Numbered from the stretch's first letter, positions 14,264-23,339 are shown. The stretch: DNA of 44,372 nucleotides from Clostridia bacterium (GCA_017471945.1 JAFURH010000049.1:1-44372), one strand, 5' to 3'. Numbers and translations are program-made. The notes: generated from the sequence alone by a model not told the origin.

Positions 14264-16099
14264 ATGAACGAATTGCAAAACAGGACGGAAATTTACGAGC
14301 TGTTGTCAAAACAGTATAAAAACGCGCAGGAGGTAATGACGGAAATTATCAACCTGCAAGCGATCTTGAACCTGCCTAAGGGCACGGAGCATTTTTTAAG
14401 CGACTTGCACGGGGAGTCGGAAGCCTTTCGGCATATTTTGAAAAACGCCTCGGGCGTTATTCGCACCAAGATCGACCTCGCGTTCGGCGACGGGCTGACC
14501 GTCGCGGCGAAAAACGAGCTGGCGACCTTGATCTATTATCCCGAAAAGCGTCTGGAAGCGCTCAAAAAACAAACGGACGATATGACGAGGGAATACCGCA
14601 TTATCCTGCACAGGCTCATTGAAGTGGCGAAGCTGGTGGCGGCGAAATACACTCGCTCGAAGGTGAGAAAAGCGCTTCCCAGAAATTATCAGTACATTAT
14701 CGACGAGCTGATCAATATGCCCGATCACAGTATCGTCAAATCGGAATATTATAGCCATATCATAGAAGGGATCATAGAGCTTGGGAACGCGGACAAATTT
14801 ATTGCCGCCATCTCGGGAGTGATCTCGCGGCTCGCGGTGGATCATATGCATATCGTCGGGGATATTTACGACCGCGGCAACGGCGCGGCGCAGATTATGG
14901 ATATGCTGAAAAACTATCATTCCGTGGATATTCAATGGGGCAATCACGACCTTTTGTGGATGGGCGCGCATTTTGGAAATAAGGCGTGCGTTTGTAACGT
15001 GATCCGCATCAACTGCGCCTATCGCACGCTCGCGGGGCTGGAAAGCGGCTACGGGATCAATCTCCGTCCGCTCGTCACCTTCGCGCTCGAAGAATACGGC
15101 GACGACGATACCTCGGCGTTTTCCATTTCCGACGTCTACGGCAAGGAAAGCGACTTCGAGAAAAACGATCTGCTCGCAAAAATGACCAAGGCGATCACCG
15201 TCATTCAGTTAAAGATAGAAAATCAGCTGATCAAAGCGCACCCCGAATTTGAAATGGACGATAGGATCTTATATCCTTCGGATACCTTGACCGAAAAGGA
15301 AAGCGCGCTGATCGATATTCTCACCGAGGAGTTCGTGCACAATAAACGCCTCGCCGAAGATATCGGCTTTATGCTCGCCAAGGGGAGTATGTATAAGATT
15401 GCAAACGGAAATCTGTTGCTTCACGGCTGTATTCCGACGGAGGAGGACGGTTCTTTCTCCTACGCGCCCGTGGGAAAAGAAAAATTTGCAGGAAAAGCGC
15501 TCTACGATCGGCTTGAAAAGCTCGTGCGCGACGCTTCGAAAAAGGACGGGTATTCCGTCGATTATATGTGGTATCTTTGGTGCGGGAAAAAATCCCCCGT
15601 TTACGGCAGAGATAAAATGTGCGTATACACCCGCTATTTCGAAGGTCGTATGGAGATCGAGAACAAGGATAAATACTACGATTTCGTCAAGGACGAGGGG
15701 TATTGCGTGAAGGTATTAAAAGAATTCGGGCTCGATTGGGAGTATTCCACGATCGTCAACGGACACGTGCCCGTCAAGGTAAAAGACGGCGAGCGCGCGG
15801 ACAGCGGCAAAGGCAGACATATCACGATCGACGGCGGCTTCTCCAAAGCCTACCACGAAAAGACGGGTATCGGCGGATACACTTTGATACATAACTCGCA
15901 AGGTCTGTTTCTCGCCTCTCATTCCCCCGATTTTTCCAAAGAGGAAGCGGAAAACGGCGAAGCGGAATTCAAAAGCAGCGTAAGAACGGTGAAGCTTTAC
16001 CGCTCGCGCGTGCTCGTTAAAGAAACGGACAAAGGCCGCGCGATGCAAAAGCAGATCGAAGTTTTGAAAAATATGCTGCACGAGTATTATAAGGTATAA
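14264..16099 (+). CDS. fbp: Fructose-1,6-bisphosphatase, class III
   Basis: The 611-residue protein belongs to the Bacillota-specific class III FBPase family, built on a calcineurin-like metallophosphatase core. Metal-binding motifs SDLHGE (about 46-51), GDIYDRG (about 199-205) and GNHD (about 226-229) are all present. It removes the 1-phosphate from fructose 1,6-bisphosphate in gluconeogenesis. Length is close to the usual 640. It stands alone between two carbohydrate operons. Its place makes sense because uronate breakdown enters metabolism as triose phosphate and pyruvate, so hexose phosphates must be made by gluconeogenesis. Confidence 0.93.
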   Translation: MNELQNRTEIYELLSKQYKNAQEVMTEIINLQAILNLPKGTEHFLSDLHGESEAFRHILKNASGVIRTKIDLAFGDGLTVAAKNELATLIYYPEKRLEALKKQTDDMTREYRIILHRLIEVAKLVAAKYTRSKVRKALPRNYQYIIDELINMPDHSIVKSEYYSHIIEGIIELGNADKFIAAISGVISRLAVDHMHIVGDIYDRGNGAAQIMDMLKNYHSVDIQWGNHDLLWMGAHFGNKACVCNVIRINCAYRTLAGLESGYGINLRPLVTFALEEYGDDDTSAFSISDVYGKESDFEKNDLLAKMTKAITVIQLKIENQLIKAHPEFEMDDRILYPSDTLTEKESALIDILTEEFVHNKRLAEDIGFMLAKGSMYKIANGNLLLHGCIPTEEDGSFSYAPVGKEKFAGKALYDRLEKLVRDASKKDGYSVDYMWYLWCGKKSPVYGRDKMCVYTRYFEGRMEIENKDKYYDFVKDEGYCVKVLKEFGLDWEYSTIVNGHVPVKVKDGERADSGKGRHITIDGGFSKAYHEKTGIGGYTLIHNSQGLFLASHSPDFSKEEAENGEAEFKSSVRTVKLYRSRVLVKETDKGRAMQKQIEVLKNMLHEYYKV

Positions 16100-16106
16100 A
16101 GGAAGT

Positions 16107-16333
16107 CCAGAAACTCAGTTTCTGGTTGGGTGTGGGGCAACGCCGCGTTATCGGACTCAATAAAGCAAAACGTAGTTTTGCGTCCTTCGCCGTGAGGCGA
16201 TGGCGCGGCATAGCCGCGGGGACGAAAAGCTTGCGCTTTTCTTTTATGGGTACTTGGTTCCGCCTGACGGCGGCTCTTGACAGAGGGGCGTAAAGGCTCT
16301 GCCTTTACAATCCGCGAGGGGATTATCCCCTCG
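16107..16333. repeat. Array of nine short hairpins with 3-4 base loops
   Basis: Perfect hairpins follow one another: 16107-16125 (loop TCA), 16165-16181 (GTA), 16187-16200 (GTGA), 16204-16218 (ATA), 16224-16241 (TTGC), 16260-16273 (TGAC), 16274-16285 (TGAC), 16290-16308 (TCT) and 16315-16333 (TTA). Stems run from four to eight pairs and all differ in sequence. There is no repeated spacer, so it is not a CRISPR array. The loops TTGC and ATA recur in the hairpin region at 32817-33013, and TGAC resembles the GAC loop there. Confidence 0.8.
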
Positions 16334-16428
16334 ACCCTGTTCTTTTATCCGCTTATTTCAAAAAATAGCACGATCTTAATTTTTTTAAAGTTTTATCGCC
16401 TATTCTTTATTTGACCGTTTTATCCGTT

Positions 16429-16456
16429 TTGCCGTGAAAAAATTTTGTGCTATAAT
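16429..16456 (+). promoter_or_regulatory. Upstream promoter candidate before uxaB
   Basis: TTGCCG at 16429-16434 and TATAAT at 16451-16456 are 16 bases apart, with TGC before the -10 box. Transcripts would start near 16463 and run through the shared element into the uxaB promoter region. No open frame follows, so it may be a second uxaB promoter. Confidence 0.4.
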
Positions 16457-16512
16457 CAAAGAAGATAAAAGGCGGAGTATTCGTTAAAAATCGCTCAGGA
16501 ATAAAAACGATA

Positions 16513-16530
16513 ATACGATTTATGTAATTT
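16513..16530 (+). promoter_or_regulatory. Shared upstream element, copy 2 (candidate operator)
   Basis: This is the exact second copy of the 18-base element at 10056-10073. It ends 25 bases before the -35 of the uronate operon. Matching sequence and spacing in two functionally related operons is the evidence for a common regulator. No regulator gene is present in the window. Confidence 0.55.
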
Positions 16531-16555
16531 ACCCTTTTTTTCGTTTGTTTTTATA

Positions 16556-16584
16556 TTGCACGCAAAAGCTAAGTGTGATATAAT
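16556..16584 (+). promoter_or_regulatory. Promoter of the uronate operon
   Basis: TTGCAC at 16556-16561 and TATAAT at 16579-16584 are 17 bases apart, with TGA in front of the -10. Both this promoter and that of the pectin operon have a TTGC-type -35 that departs from TTGACA in the same way. Confidence 0.65.
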
Positions 16585-16618
16585 TAGGGTGCAAAAAAAT
16601 CTAAGGAGATTTAAAAAT

Positions 16619-17992
16619 ATGATTAAAGTTGCACAATTCGGCGAAGGGAACTTTTTAAGAACGTTCGTGGACGCGTATTTCGATACGCTCGTAGAAGAGG
16701 GGAAAGAATATTCCGTAGATATCATTAAACCCATCACGTTCGGAACGCTCGAAAGATTTGAAAGACAGAATAACGAATACAATATCGTTTTGCGCGGCGC
16801 GAAGAACGGTGAAGCGGTGGAGGAAGTGAGAAAGATCACCGTGTTAAACAGCGTGATCGATCCGTTCGCGGACCAAAAAGCCTACTACGCGGTGGCGACC
16901 GATCCCGAACTTAAAATTATCGTGTCCAACACGACGGAAGCGGGCATCTGCTTTAACGCGGCGGACGATGTTAATGGGTTCGAAGGCATCACCTATCCCG
17001 CAAAGCTCACCAAATTCTTGCTTGAACGCTTTAACGCGGGTTTGGACGGGGTATACCTTCTTCCCGTGGAGCTGATCGACAACAACGCGGACGAGCTCAA
17101 AAAATGCGTGGATAGCTATATCGAGCTTTGGAAGCTGCCCGAGGAATTCAAAAAATGGAACGCGGAGCAGAATTTCTATTGCAATACGCTCGTAGACAGG
17201 ATCGTTTCAGGTCATCCGAGAACGAAAGAGGACGCAGACCACCTCGAAAAACTCGTCGGATATAAAGACGAGCTCGTGTCCGTCGGCGAACCGTTCGGGC
17301 TTTGGGCGGTCGAGAAAAAGGGCGATATCGAGAAATATATCGTCGAAGGCGTACATAATATCGAAGTCGTGTTGACCACGGATATCGCTTACTATAAAAA
17401 ACGCAAGGTGCGCGTGCTGAACGGAAGCCACACGAATATCGTTCCCGCAGGGCTTTGGGAAGGTGCGGTGACGGTATACGACTGTATGCAGGATAAAAAG
17501 CTCTTAGACTTTATGCTCGCGACGTTGAACGAGGAGATCGTGCCCTTCGTTTCGGATAACGTGGAAGCGACGAAAGTATTTGCCGACAGCGTACTCGACA
17601 GATTCTCCAACCCCTATTTGAACCATCTGCTGACGAGCATTTCTTTAAACAGCATTTCCAAGTGGAGAGCGAGAAACTTGCCCAGCTTTAAGGATTATTA
17701 TTTGCGCTACGGCAAGATCCCCGCGAATATGGCGAAGGGCTTTTCGTATCTTATGAAGATCTATTCTTCCTTGAAAGAAAAGGAAGGGAAATACTACGTT
17801 CAGCTTCCTACAAGAGAGATCGAAGTGCTCGACGATCTGCCTTATTTGCAGTATTTCGCAAACGGCGGAAGCGTTGCGGCGTTTATGAAGGACGAAAAGG
17901 TTTGGGGCGAGGACCTCACGGCTTACGAAGGCTTCCAAGCGGCGGTGGAGGCGAATCTCCTTGCGCTTTCGGAAGGAAAGAGTTTGATTTAA
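16619..17992 (+). CDS. uxaB: Tagaturonate reductase (altronate oxidoreductase)
   Basis: The 457-residue protein belongs to the mannitol dehydrogenase family. It interconverts D-tagaturonate and D-altronate with NADH in galacturonate breakdown. The nucleotide-binding N-terminus begins KVAQFGEGNFLRTFVDAYFD. The central LNGSHTNIVPAGLWEG segment and the conserved C-terminal domain match UxaB. The start at 16619 has a TAAGGAGAT site; the in-frame codon at 16556 lies inside the promoter. It leads a seven-gene operon with the rest of the pathway, and the next gene starts nine bases after its stop. Confidence 0.9.
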   Translation: MIKVAQFGEGNFLRTFVDAYFDTLVEEGKEYSVDIIKPITFGTLERFERQNNEYNIVLRGAKNGEAVEEVRKITVLNSVIDPFADQKAYYAVATDPELKIIVSNTTEAGICFNAADDVNGFEGITYPAKLTKFLLERFNAGLDGVYLLPVELIDNNADELKKCVDSYIELWKLPEEFKKWNAEQNFYCNTLVDRIVSGHPRTKEDADHLEKLVGYKDELVSVGEPFGLWAVEKKGDIEKYIVEGVHNIEVVLTTDIAYYKKRKVRVLNGSHTNIVPAGLWEGAVTVYDCMQDKKLLDFMLATLNEEIVPFVSDNVEATKVFADSVLDRFSNPYLNHLLTSISLNSISKWRARNLPSFKDYYLRYGKIPANMAKGFSYLMKIYSSLKEKEGKYYVQLPTREIEVLDDLPYLQYFANGGSVAAFMKDEKVWGEDLTAYEGFQAAVEANLLALSEGKSLI

Positions 17993-18001
17993 AAGAAGCG
18001 T

Positions 18002-18868
18002 ATGGATAAAAGGGCGTTGAAAAGAGAGTTGCTCGGGTATTCCTCGATGGTGATCGGTTGCGTTTTCTACGCGCTGTCCGTCGTGCTGTTTTTAGAGCCT
18101 TGCGGGATCGTCGCGGGCGGGATCACCGGGCTTTCCACCCTCTTTCATTTATTGAACGAAAATTTGCCGATCGGTATGATCACGATCGCGCTCAATTTGC
18201 CTATTTACCTTTTAGGGCTCAAATACGTGGGCTGGAAGTTTATCCTGCGTTGCGTGCTGACGGTTTCCGTACTCGGCGTAATGACGGATATACTCGCCTT
18301 TTTGCCCGCAATGACGGACAATAAAATCCTCGCTTCCCTTTACGGCGGGATCTGTCAGGGGATCGGTATCGGGCTGTTCGTAAAATTCCAGTTTTCGAGC
18401 GGCGGCACGGAGCTTTTGGGCAGACTCTTATCCAAATGGACGAGAACGGGGAATATTCCCGTATGGGTCGGGATCTGCGACGCGATTATCGTCGTGACGG
18501 GCGCGATTTGTCTTCGCGACGCGAACAATATCTTATTCGCGCTGATCGTGGTGTTCGTAAGTACGAAAATATCCGAAGTCGTGCTGTTGGGGCTGGAAAA
18601 GTCCAAGCTTTGCATTATCGTTTCGGATAAAGCGGAGGAAATTTCCGCAGAGCTTTTGAAAAACAGTCCCCGCGGCGTTACCCTTCTCGAAGGCAAGGGA
18701 ATGTATACGAAAGAAGATCACGGCGTGCTGTTGACTTGCGTTAAAAATCGACAGCTCACACAGCTCAAACAGATCGTTCATTCCGTAGACGAAAACGCAT
18801 TCGTGATCATCAACGAATCGGTAGAAGTACGCGGAAAGGGATTCAAAGATTGGAGTAAAGAAGAATGA
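18002..18868 (+). CDS. YitT-family membrane protein
   Basis: The 288-residue protein has five or six predicted membrane helices in its N-terminal two thirds (for example MVIGCVFYALSVVLFLEP and FILRCVLTVSVLGVMTDILA). A soluble C-terminal DUF2179 domain follows at about 200-282, with LLEGKGMYTK. This is the YitT layout; the family has no agreed function. Its position between uxaB and uxaA, with a four-base overlap to uxaA, means it is made with the uronate enzymes. No other transporter is in either carbohydrate operon, so a part in substrate uptake or product export is possible but unproven. Confidence 0.85.
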   Translation: MDKRALKRELLGYSSMVIGCVFYALSVVLFLEPCGIVAGGITGLSTLFHLLNENLPIGMITIALNLPIYLLGLKYVGWKFILRCVLTVSVLGVMTDILAFLPAMTDNKILASLYGGICQGIGIGLFVKFQFSSGGTELLGRLLSKWTRTGNIPVWVGICDAIIVVTGAICLRDANNILFALIVVFVSTKISEVVLLGLEKSKLCIIVSDKAEEISAELLKNSPRGVTLLEGKGMYTKEDHGVLLTCVKNRQLTQLKQIVHSVDENAFVIINESVEVRGKGFKDWSKEE

Positions 18869-20268
18869 CGAAAAATATGATTATCAACGAAAAGGATAAC
18901 GTGGGCGTAATGCTCGAAGGGAACGAGAGTATTCCCTCGGGACATAAATACGCCTTAAAAGAAATCAAAGAAAACGAATACGTTATCAAATACGGACAAA
19001 TTATCGGCAGAGCCAAACGGGATATTGCCCAAGGCGAATGGGTACATTCGCATAACTTAAAGACCCACCTCGACGAAAACGCGGAGTATTCCTATTCGTT
19101 TGCGGCAAGCGAGCCGAAAGAACGGGAAGGGTATTTCAAGGGCTTCAAGCGCGAGCAGGGCAGAGCGGGGATCAGAAACGAAATTTATATCATTCCCACC
19201 GTCGGGTGCGTGAACGACGTTTGCAGACGGCTCGAAAAGAAAGCGCAAGCGCTCGTGAAAGGCTCGATCGACGGAATATTCGCGCTCACGCATCAGTTCG
19301 GCTGTTCTCAGCTCGGCGAGGATAACGAAAATATCAAAAAGCTTTTGTGCGCCGTCGCGCTCAATCCCAACGCGAGCTTCGTTCTGTTCGTGGGACTGGG
19401 TTGCGAAAATAACGGTATGGACGGAATCAAGGAATATCTCGCGCCGTACGGCAGAAAAAATATCGAATATTTCAACTGTCAGGAAGTCGAGGACGAGATC
19501 GCTTACGGCTTGCAGATTCTCGAAAAATTCGCGGAACAGGCAAAGGATTTAAAGAGGGAAAACGTTCCCTTGTCCGATCTTTGTTTGGGGCTTAAATGCG
19601 GCGGCTCGGACGGGTTCTCGGGCATCACGGCAAACCCGCTCGTCGGAAGAATTTCCGACCGTATCGTATCCTACGGCGGAAGAGCGGTGTTAACCGAAGT
19701 TCCCGAAATGTTCGGCGCGGAACAGATCTTAATGAACAAGTGTAAGGACGAAAGGACCTTCGAGAAGTATAAAAAAATGATCGTGGACTTTAAGGACAGC
19801 TACATAAAGCAAGGCTTCCCCGTCTACGAAAATCCCAGCCCCGGCAACAAAAAGGGCGGGATTACGACCTTGGAGGAAAAATCCCTCGGCTGTATCGAAA
19901 AGGCGGGCTCGACGAAGATCAACGCGGTTTTGGGCTACGGCGATACCGTCGAAGAAAAAGGGGTGAGCGTTTTGAACGCGCCCGGGAACGATCTGATCGC
20001 GGCGACCGCGCTTGCGGCGGCGGGCTGTCAGATGGTGCTTTTCACGACGGGCAGAGGCACGCCCTTCTCCACCTTCGTTCCCACGATGAAGATCGGCACG
20101 AATAACCACATTTCTTCGTTTAAGGAAAACTGGATCGATTTCAACGCGTTCCCGATGGACGAGGACGGGCTGTTCGAGTTGGTGCTTGCGGTTGCAAACG
20201 GCGAAAAGAAGGTAAAGAGCGAGGACGTTCGCGAGATCGCCTTCTTCAAAACGGGCGTGACCCTTTAA
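18865..20268 (+). CDS. uxaA: Altronate dehydratase
   Basis: The 467-residue protein dehydrates D-altronate to 2-keto-3-deoxygluconate. The N-terminal SAF domain (about 12-75, with a GHKYALKEI segment) is fused to the UxaA core (FGCSQLGEDNENIKK, LKCGGSDGFSGITANP). Conserved Cys and His residues of the core are consistent with the iron-dependent family. Length is close to E. coli UxaA (495). The ATG overlaps the end of the YitT gene (ATGA), so the two are translationally coupled. Confidence 0.92.
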   Translation: MTKNMIINEKDNVGVMLEGNESIPSGHKYALKEIKENEYVIKYGQIIGRAKRDIAQGEWVHSHNLKTHLDENAEYSYSFAASEPKEREGYFKGFKREQGRAGIRNEIYIIPTVGCVNDVCRRLEKKAQALVKGSIDGIFALTHQFGCSQLGEDNENIKKLLCAVALNPNASFVLFVGLGCENNGMDGIKEYLAPYGRKNIEYFNCQEVEDEIAYGLQILEKFAEQAKDLKRENVPLSDLCLGLKCGGSDGFSGITANPLVGRISDRIVSYGGRAVLTEVPEMFGAEQILMNKCKDERTFEKYKKMIVDFKDSYIKQGFPVYENPSPGNKKGGITTLEEKSLGCIEKAGSTKINAVLGYGDTVEEKGVSVLNAPGNDLIAATALAAAGCQMVLFTTGRGTPFSTFVPTMKIGTNNHISSFKENWIDFNAFPMDEDGLFELVLAVANGEKKVKSEDVREIAFFKTGVTL

Positions 20269-20290
20269 ATTAAAAAGAAAGGAGAGAGTT

Positions 20291-21688
20291 ATGAGCTACA
20301 TTAAAGACAATTTTTTATTGACGAACAAGACTGCGGAAAAGCTGTATAACGCTTACGCAAAAGATATGCCGATCTTCGACTATCATTGCCATCTGCCCGA
20401 AAAGCAGATTTTGGCGAACGAAACGTTCAACGACGTGTTCGAAATCTGGCTCGCGGGCGATCACTATAAGTGGCGCTTGATGAGAAACTACGGCGTAGAC
20501 GAAGAAATGATCACGGGGAACGCTTCGCATAAGGAAAAATTCCTCGTCTATTGCAAAACGCTGGGTACGGCGTTCGGCAATCCCTTATATCATTGGTCGC
20601 AGGTCGAACTCAAAGAATTTTTCAACTGCGAGCTTGAAATTAACGAAGAAAACGCGGAGCAGATCTGGGATTGGTGCAACGAATATATCCGTTTGAACAA
20701 GATCACCCCGCAAAGCCTGATCGAAAAGTCCAACGTGAAATATATCTTCACGACGAACGAGGTGTTCGACGATCTGACCACCTTCGAAAAGATCGCGCAA
20801 AAGGGCTACGCGTTCAAGGTAATGCCCGCCTTCCGCGCCGATAAGATTATGAATATCGAAGCGGAGAAATATAACGAGTTCGTCGCGCTTTTGGAAGCGC
20901 TTACGGGCGAGATCAAGGATTTGACCGCGCTCGAAGCGGCACTCGAAAACCGTTTACAGGCGTTTATCAAGGTCGGCACGACGGCGAGCGATATTGCCCT
21001 TGAAAGAGTGTGTAAGGTCACGGAAAAAGCGGAAGCGGAAAAGGTATTTAAAAAGCGCAGAAGCGGCGAAGCCGTGAGCGTAGAAGAAGCGGAAATCTTC
21101 AAAGGATATCTTACCTATTTCCTCTTCAAGCTCTACGCAAAATACGATATCGCGACCGAGCTTCACGTGGGCGCGATGCGCAACAACAACGCCGTTATGA
21201 TGGCAAAGCTTGGCTTAGATACGGGCTTTGACAGTATTTCCGAGGACAACAGCATTAAGCTTATGTCGAGACTGTTCGACCGTTTGAACAGCGAAAACAG
21301 CTTGCCCAAAACCATCGTGTTCAATCTCAATCCGAAAATGAACGCGGAAATTATGACTCTCATCGGCAGCTTCCAGTCGGGCGGGGTAAAAGGCAAGCTT
21401 CAATACGGACCCGCTTGGTGGTTCTTGGATAACAAAGTGGGAATGGAAAAGCATTTGGAGGACTTGACGGCGACGGGACATATCGGCGCGTTCGTCGGTA
21501 TGCTCACGGACAGCAGATCGCTTTTGTCCTATCCCCGTCACCACTATTTCAGAAGAATTCTTTGCAACTATTTCGGCACGATGATGGAAAAGGGAGAAAT
21601 GACCCAAAATACCGAGCTCGTCGGAAAAGTAGTGCAGGATATCTGCTTCAACAACGCGGTAGCGTATTTGAAAGTAGAAGGGAAATAA
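20291..21688 (+). CDS. uxaC: Uronate isomerase
   Basis: The 465-residue protein isomerises D-galacturonate to D-tagaturonate and D-glucuronate to D-fructuronate. It is an amidohydrolase-fold enzyme with the early metal motif HCH (His32, His34 in FDYHCHLPE). The conserved KWRLMRNYGV, ELHVGAMRNNN and TDSRSLLSYPRHHYFRR segments are present. Length matches the family. The ribosome binding site is AAGGAGAGAG. It is the first step of the pathway encoded by this operon. No uxuA or uxuB is nearby, so the operon itself is geared to galacturonate. Confidence 0.94.
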   Translation: MSYIKDNFLLTNKTAEKLYNAYAKDMPIFDYHCHLPEKQILANETFNDVFEIWLAGDHYKWRLMRNYGVDEEMITGNASHKEKFLVYCKTLGTAFGNPLYHWSQVELKEFFNCELEINEENAEQIWDWCNEYIRLNKITPQSLIEKSNVKYIFTTNEVFDDLTTFEKIAQKGYAFKVMPAFRADKIMNIEAEKYNEFVALLEALTGEIKDLTALEAALENRLQAFIKVGTTASDIALERVCKVTEKAEAEKVFKKRRSGEAVSVEEAEIFKGYLTYFLFKLYAKYDIATELHVGAMRNNNAVMMAKLGLDTGFDSISEDNSIKLMSRLFDRLNSENSLPKTIVFNLNPKMNAEIMTLIGSFQSGGVKGKLQYGPAWWFLDNKVGMEKHLEDLTATGHIGAFVGMLTDSRSLLSYPRHHYFRRILCNYFGTMMEKGEMTQNTELVGKVVQDICFNNAVAYLKVEGK

Positions 21689-21739
21689 AAACGCAATAAA
21701 AAATATTTTTTACGGAACGAATACGGAGGTTTTATTATA

Positions 21740-22291
21740 ATGGAAAAATTTGTACCTGTTGTCGTTATCAAAGAACTTGGCGAAACGGAAAAGATCTTGT
21801 CCGCTTTGAAAGCAAACGGAATTAACTGCGCGGAGATCACTTTCCGCACCGCTTGCGCGGCGGAAGCGATCGCGCTCGCTTGTGAAAAGTTTCCCGATAT
21901 GAGCGTGGGTGCGGGCACGGTCATCAACGCTCAGCAATGCGAAGCCGCTTTAAAAGCGGGCGCGCAGTTTATCGTCTCTCCCGGTCTTTCGGTGGCGGTA
22001 GCGAAGATCTGTAACGAAAGAAATATCCCTTACTATCCCGGTTGCGTAACGCCTACGGAAATTATGCAGGCTTTGGATCTTGGGATCACGACGGTGAAAT
22101 TCTTCCCCGCGAACGTCTACGGGGGCTTAAAGGCTATGAAAGCGCTTGCCGCGCCCTTCCCCCAGATCAAATTTATCCCGACGGGCGGCGTGGACAGAAG
22201 CAATATCGACGAATTCTTGGCTTGGGAAAAGATCGCCGCGATCGGCGGCAGCTTCTTCGTGAAAGAAGCGCTTGAAAAAGCGGAAAAATAA
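21740..22291 (+). CDS. eda: KDPG aldolase
   Basis: The 183-residue protein cleaves 2-keto-3-deoxy-6-phosphogluconate to pyruvate and glyceraldehyde 3-phosphate. Key residues are present: Glu32 and Arg36 (EITFRT), Lys120 as the Schiff-base lysine (TTVKFFPA), and the PTGGVDRSN phosphate-binding loop. It is shorter than E. coli Eda (213), chiefly at the N-terminus. A GGAGG site precedes the ATG after a 51-base gap. It makes the pyruvate that PFOR can oxidise. Confidence 0.93.
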   Translation: MEKFVPVVVIKELGETEKILSALKANGINCAEITFRTACAAEAIALACEKFPDMSVGAGTVINAQQCEAALKAGAQFIVSPGLSVAVAKICNERNIPYYPGCVTPTEIMQALDLGITTVKFFPANVYGGLKAMKALAAPFPQIKFIPTGGVDRSNIDEFLAWEKIAAIGGSFFVKEALEKAEK

Positions 22292-22313
22292 AAAATTTTA
22301 AGGAGAAAAGATT

Positions 22314-23336
22314 ATGAAAAAAGTTGTTACTTTCGGTGAATTGATGTTAAGACTCGCTCCCGAAAATTATCTCAGATTCGTGCAGAGCGACAAATACGAA
22401 GCGACCTTCGGCGGCGCGGAAGCGAACGTAGCCGTATCGCTTGCAAACTACGGCGTGGACGCGGCGTTCGTATCCAAGCTTCCCGCGCACGAGATCGGAC
22501 AGGCGGCGGTAAATTCCCTTCGTAAGTTCGGCGTAGACACCTCTAAAATCGTCCGCGGCGGCGAGAGAGTGGGGATCTATTACTGCGAAAAGGGCGCGAG
22601 CCAAAGACCCTCTAAGGTCGTTTACGACCGCGCGTATTCCGCGATCGCGATGGCGAAAAAATCCGATTTCGATTGGGAAGCCGTTTTCGAAAACGTGGAT
22701 TGGTTCCACTTCACGGGGATCACGCCCGCGTTGAGCGACGAAGTGGCGGAGATCTGCCTCGAAGCTTGTAAGGCGGCGAAGGCGAAGAACATCACGATTT
22801 CCTGCGACCTCAATTTCCGCAAAAAGCTTTGGAGCAAGGAAAAAGCGGGTCAGGTAATGGCGAAGCTTTGCGAATATATCGACTACTGTATCGCGAACGA
22901 AGAGGACGCGAAGGACGTATTCGGCATCGAAGCGGACAATACGGATATCTACGGCGGCAAGCTGGACAGAAACGGCTACATCTCCGTTGCAAAAAAGCTC
23001 ACGGAAAGATTCGGCTTCAAGGGCGTTGCGATCACCCTTCGCGAAAGCAAATCCGCGAACGACAACGACTGGTCGGGTATGCTCTACACGGGCGGCGAAG
23101 CGTATTTTAGCAAGAAATATTCGATGCATATCGTAGACCGCGTAGGCGGCGGCGACTCCTTCGGCGGCGGGCTTATCTATTCGCTCGTGAACGGCGCAGA
23201 GCCTCAAAAAGCAATCGAATTCGCGGTAGCGGCGAGCTGCTTGAAGCACTCGATCGAGGGCGATTATAATATGGTTTCCGTTGCGGAAGTGCAGAACCTT
23301 GCGGGCGGCGACGCGAGCGGAAGAGTACAAAGATAA
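22314..23336 (+). CDS. kdgK: 2-keto-3-deoxygluconate kinase
   Basis: The 340-residue PfkB-family sugar kinase phosphorylates 2-keto-3-deoxygluconate with ATP. The N-terminal FGELMLRLAPENYLRF and GGAEANVAVSLANYG segments bind the sugar acid, and the C-terminal DRVGGGDSFGGG holds the catalytic Asp. These are typical of KdgK rather than fructokinase. An AAGGAG site precedes the ATG. It lies between eda and the ROK kinase in the operon. Confidence 0.92.
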   Translation: MKKVVTFGELMLRLAPENYLRFVQSDKYEATFGGAEANVAVSLANYGVDAAFVSKLPAHEIGQAAVNSLRKFGVDTSKIVRGGERVGIYYCEKGASQRPSKVVYDRAYSAIAMAKKSDFDWEAVFENVDWFHFTGITPALSDEVAEICLEACKAAKAKNITISCDLNFRKKLWSKEKAGQVMAKLCEYIDYCIANEEDAKDVFGIEADNTDIYGGKLDRNGYISVAKKLTERFGFKGVAITLRESKSANDNDWSGMLYTGGEAYFSKKYSMHIVDRVGGGDSFGGGLIYSLVNGAEPQKAIEFAVAASCLKHSIEGDYNMVSVAEVQNLAGGDASGRVQR

Positions 23337-23339
23337 ACT

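Larger units (their letters stand above)
16100..16618. other. Intergenic stretch with hairpin array and two promoters
   Basis: This 519-base gap holds no gene. Bases 16107-16333 contain nine consecutive small hairpins. A first promoter candidate lies at 16429-16456, and the shared element and main promoter of uxaB lie at 16513-16584. The stretch 16334-16428 is AT-rich and shows nothing I can name. Confidence 0.7.

Noticed and set aside
16107-16333. CRISPR array
   Set aside because: The units share no repeat sequence and have no spacers of constant length; they are separate hairpins. No cas genes are near.
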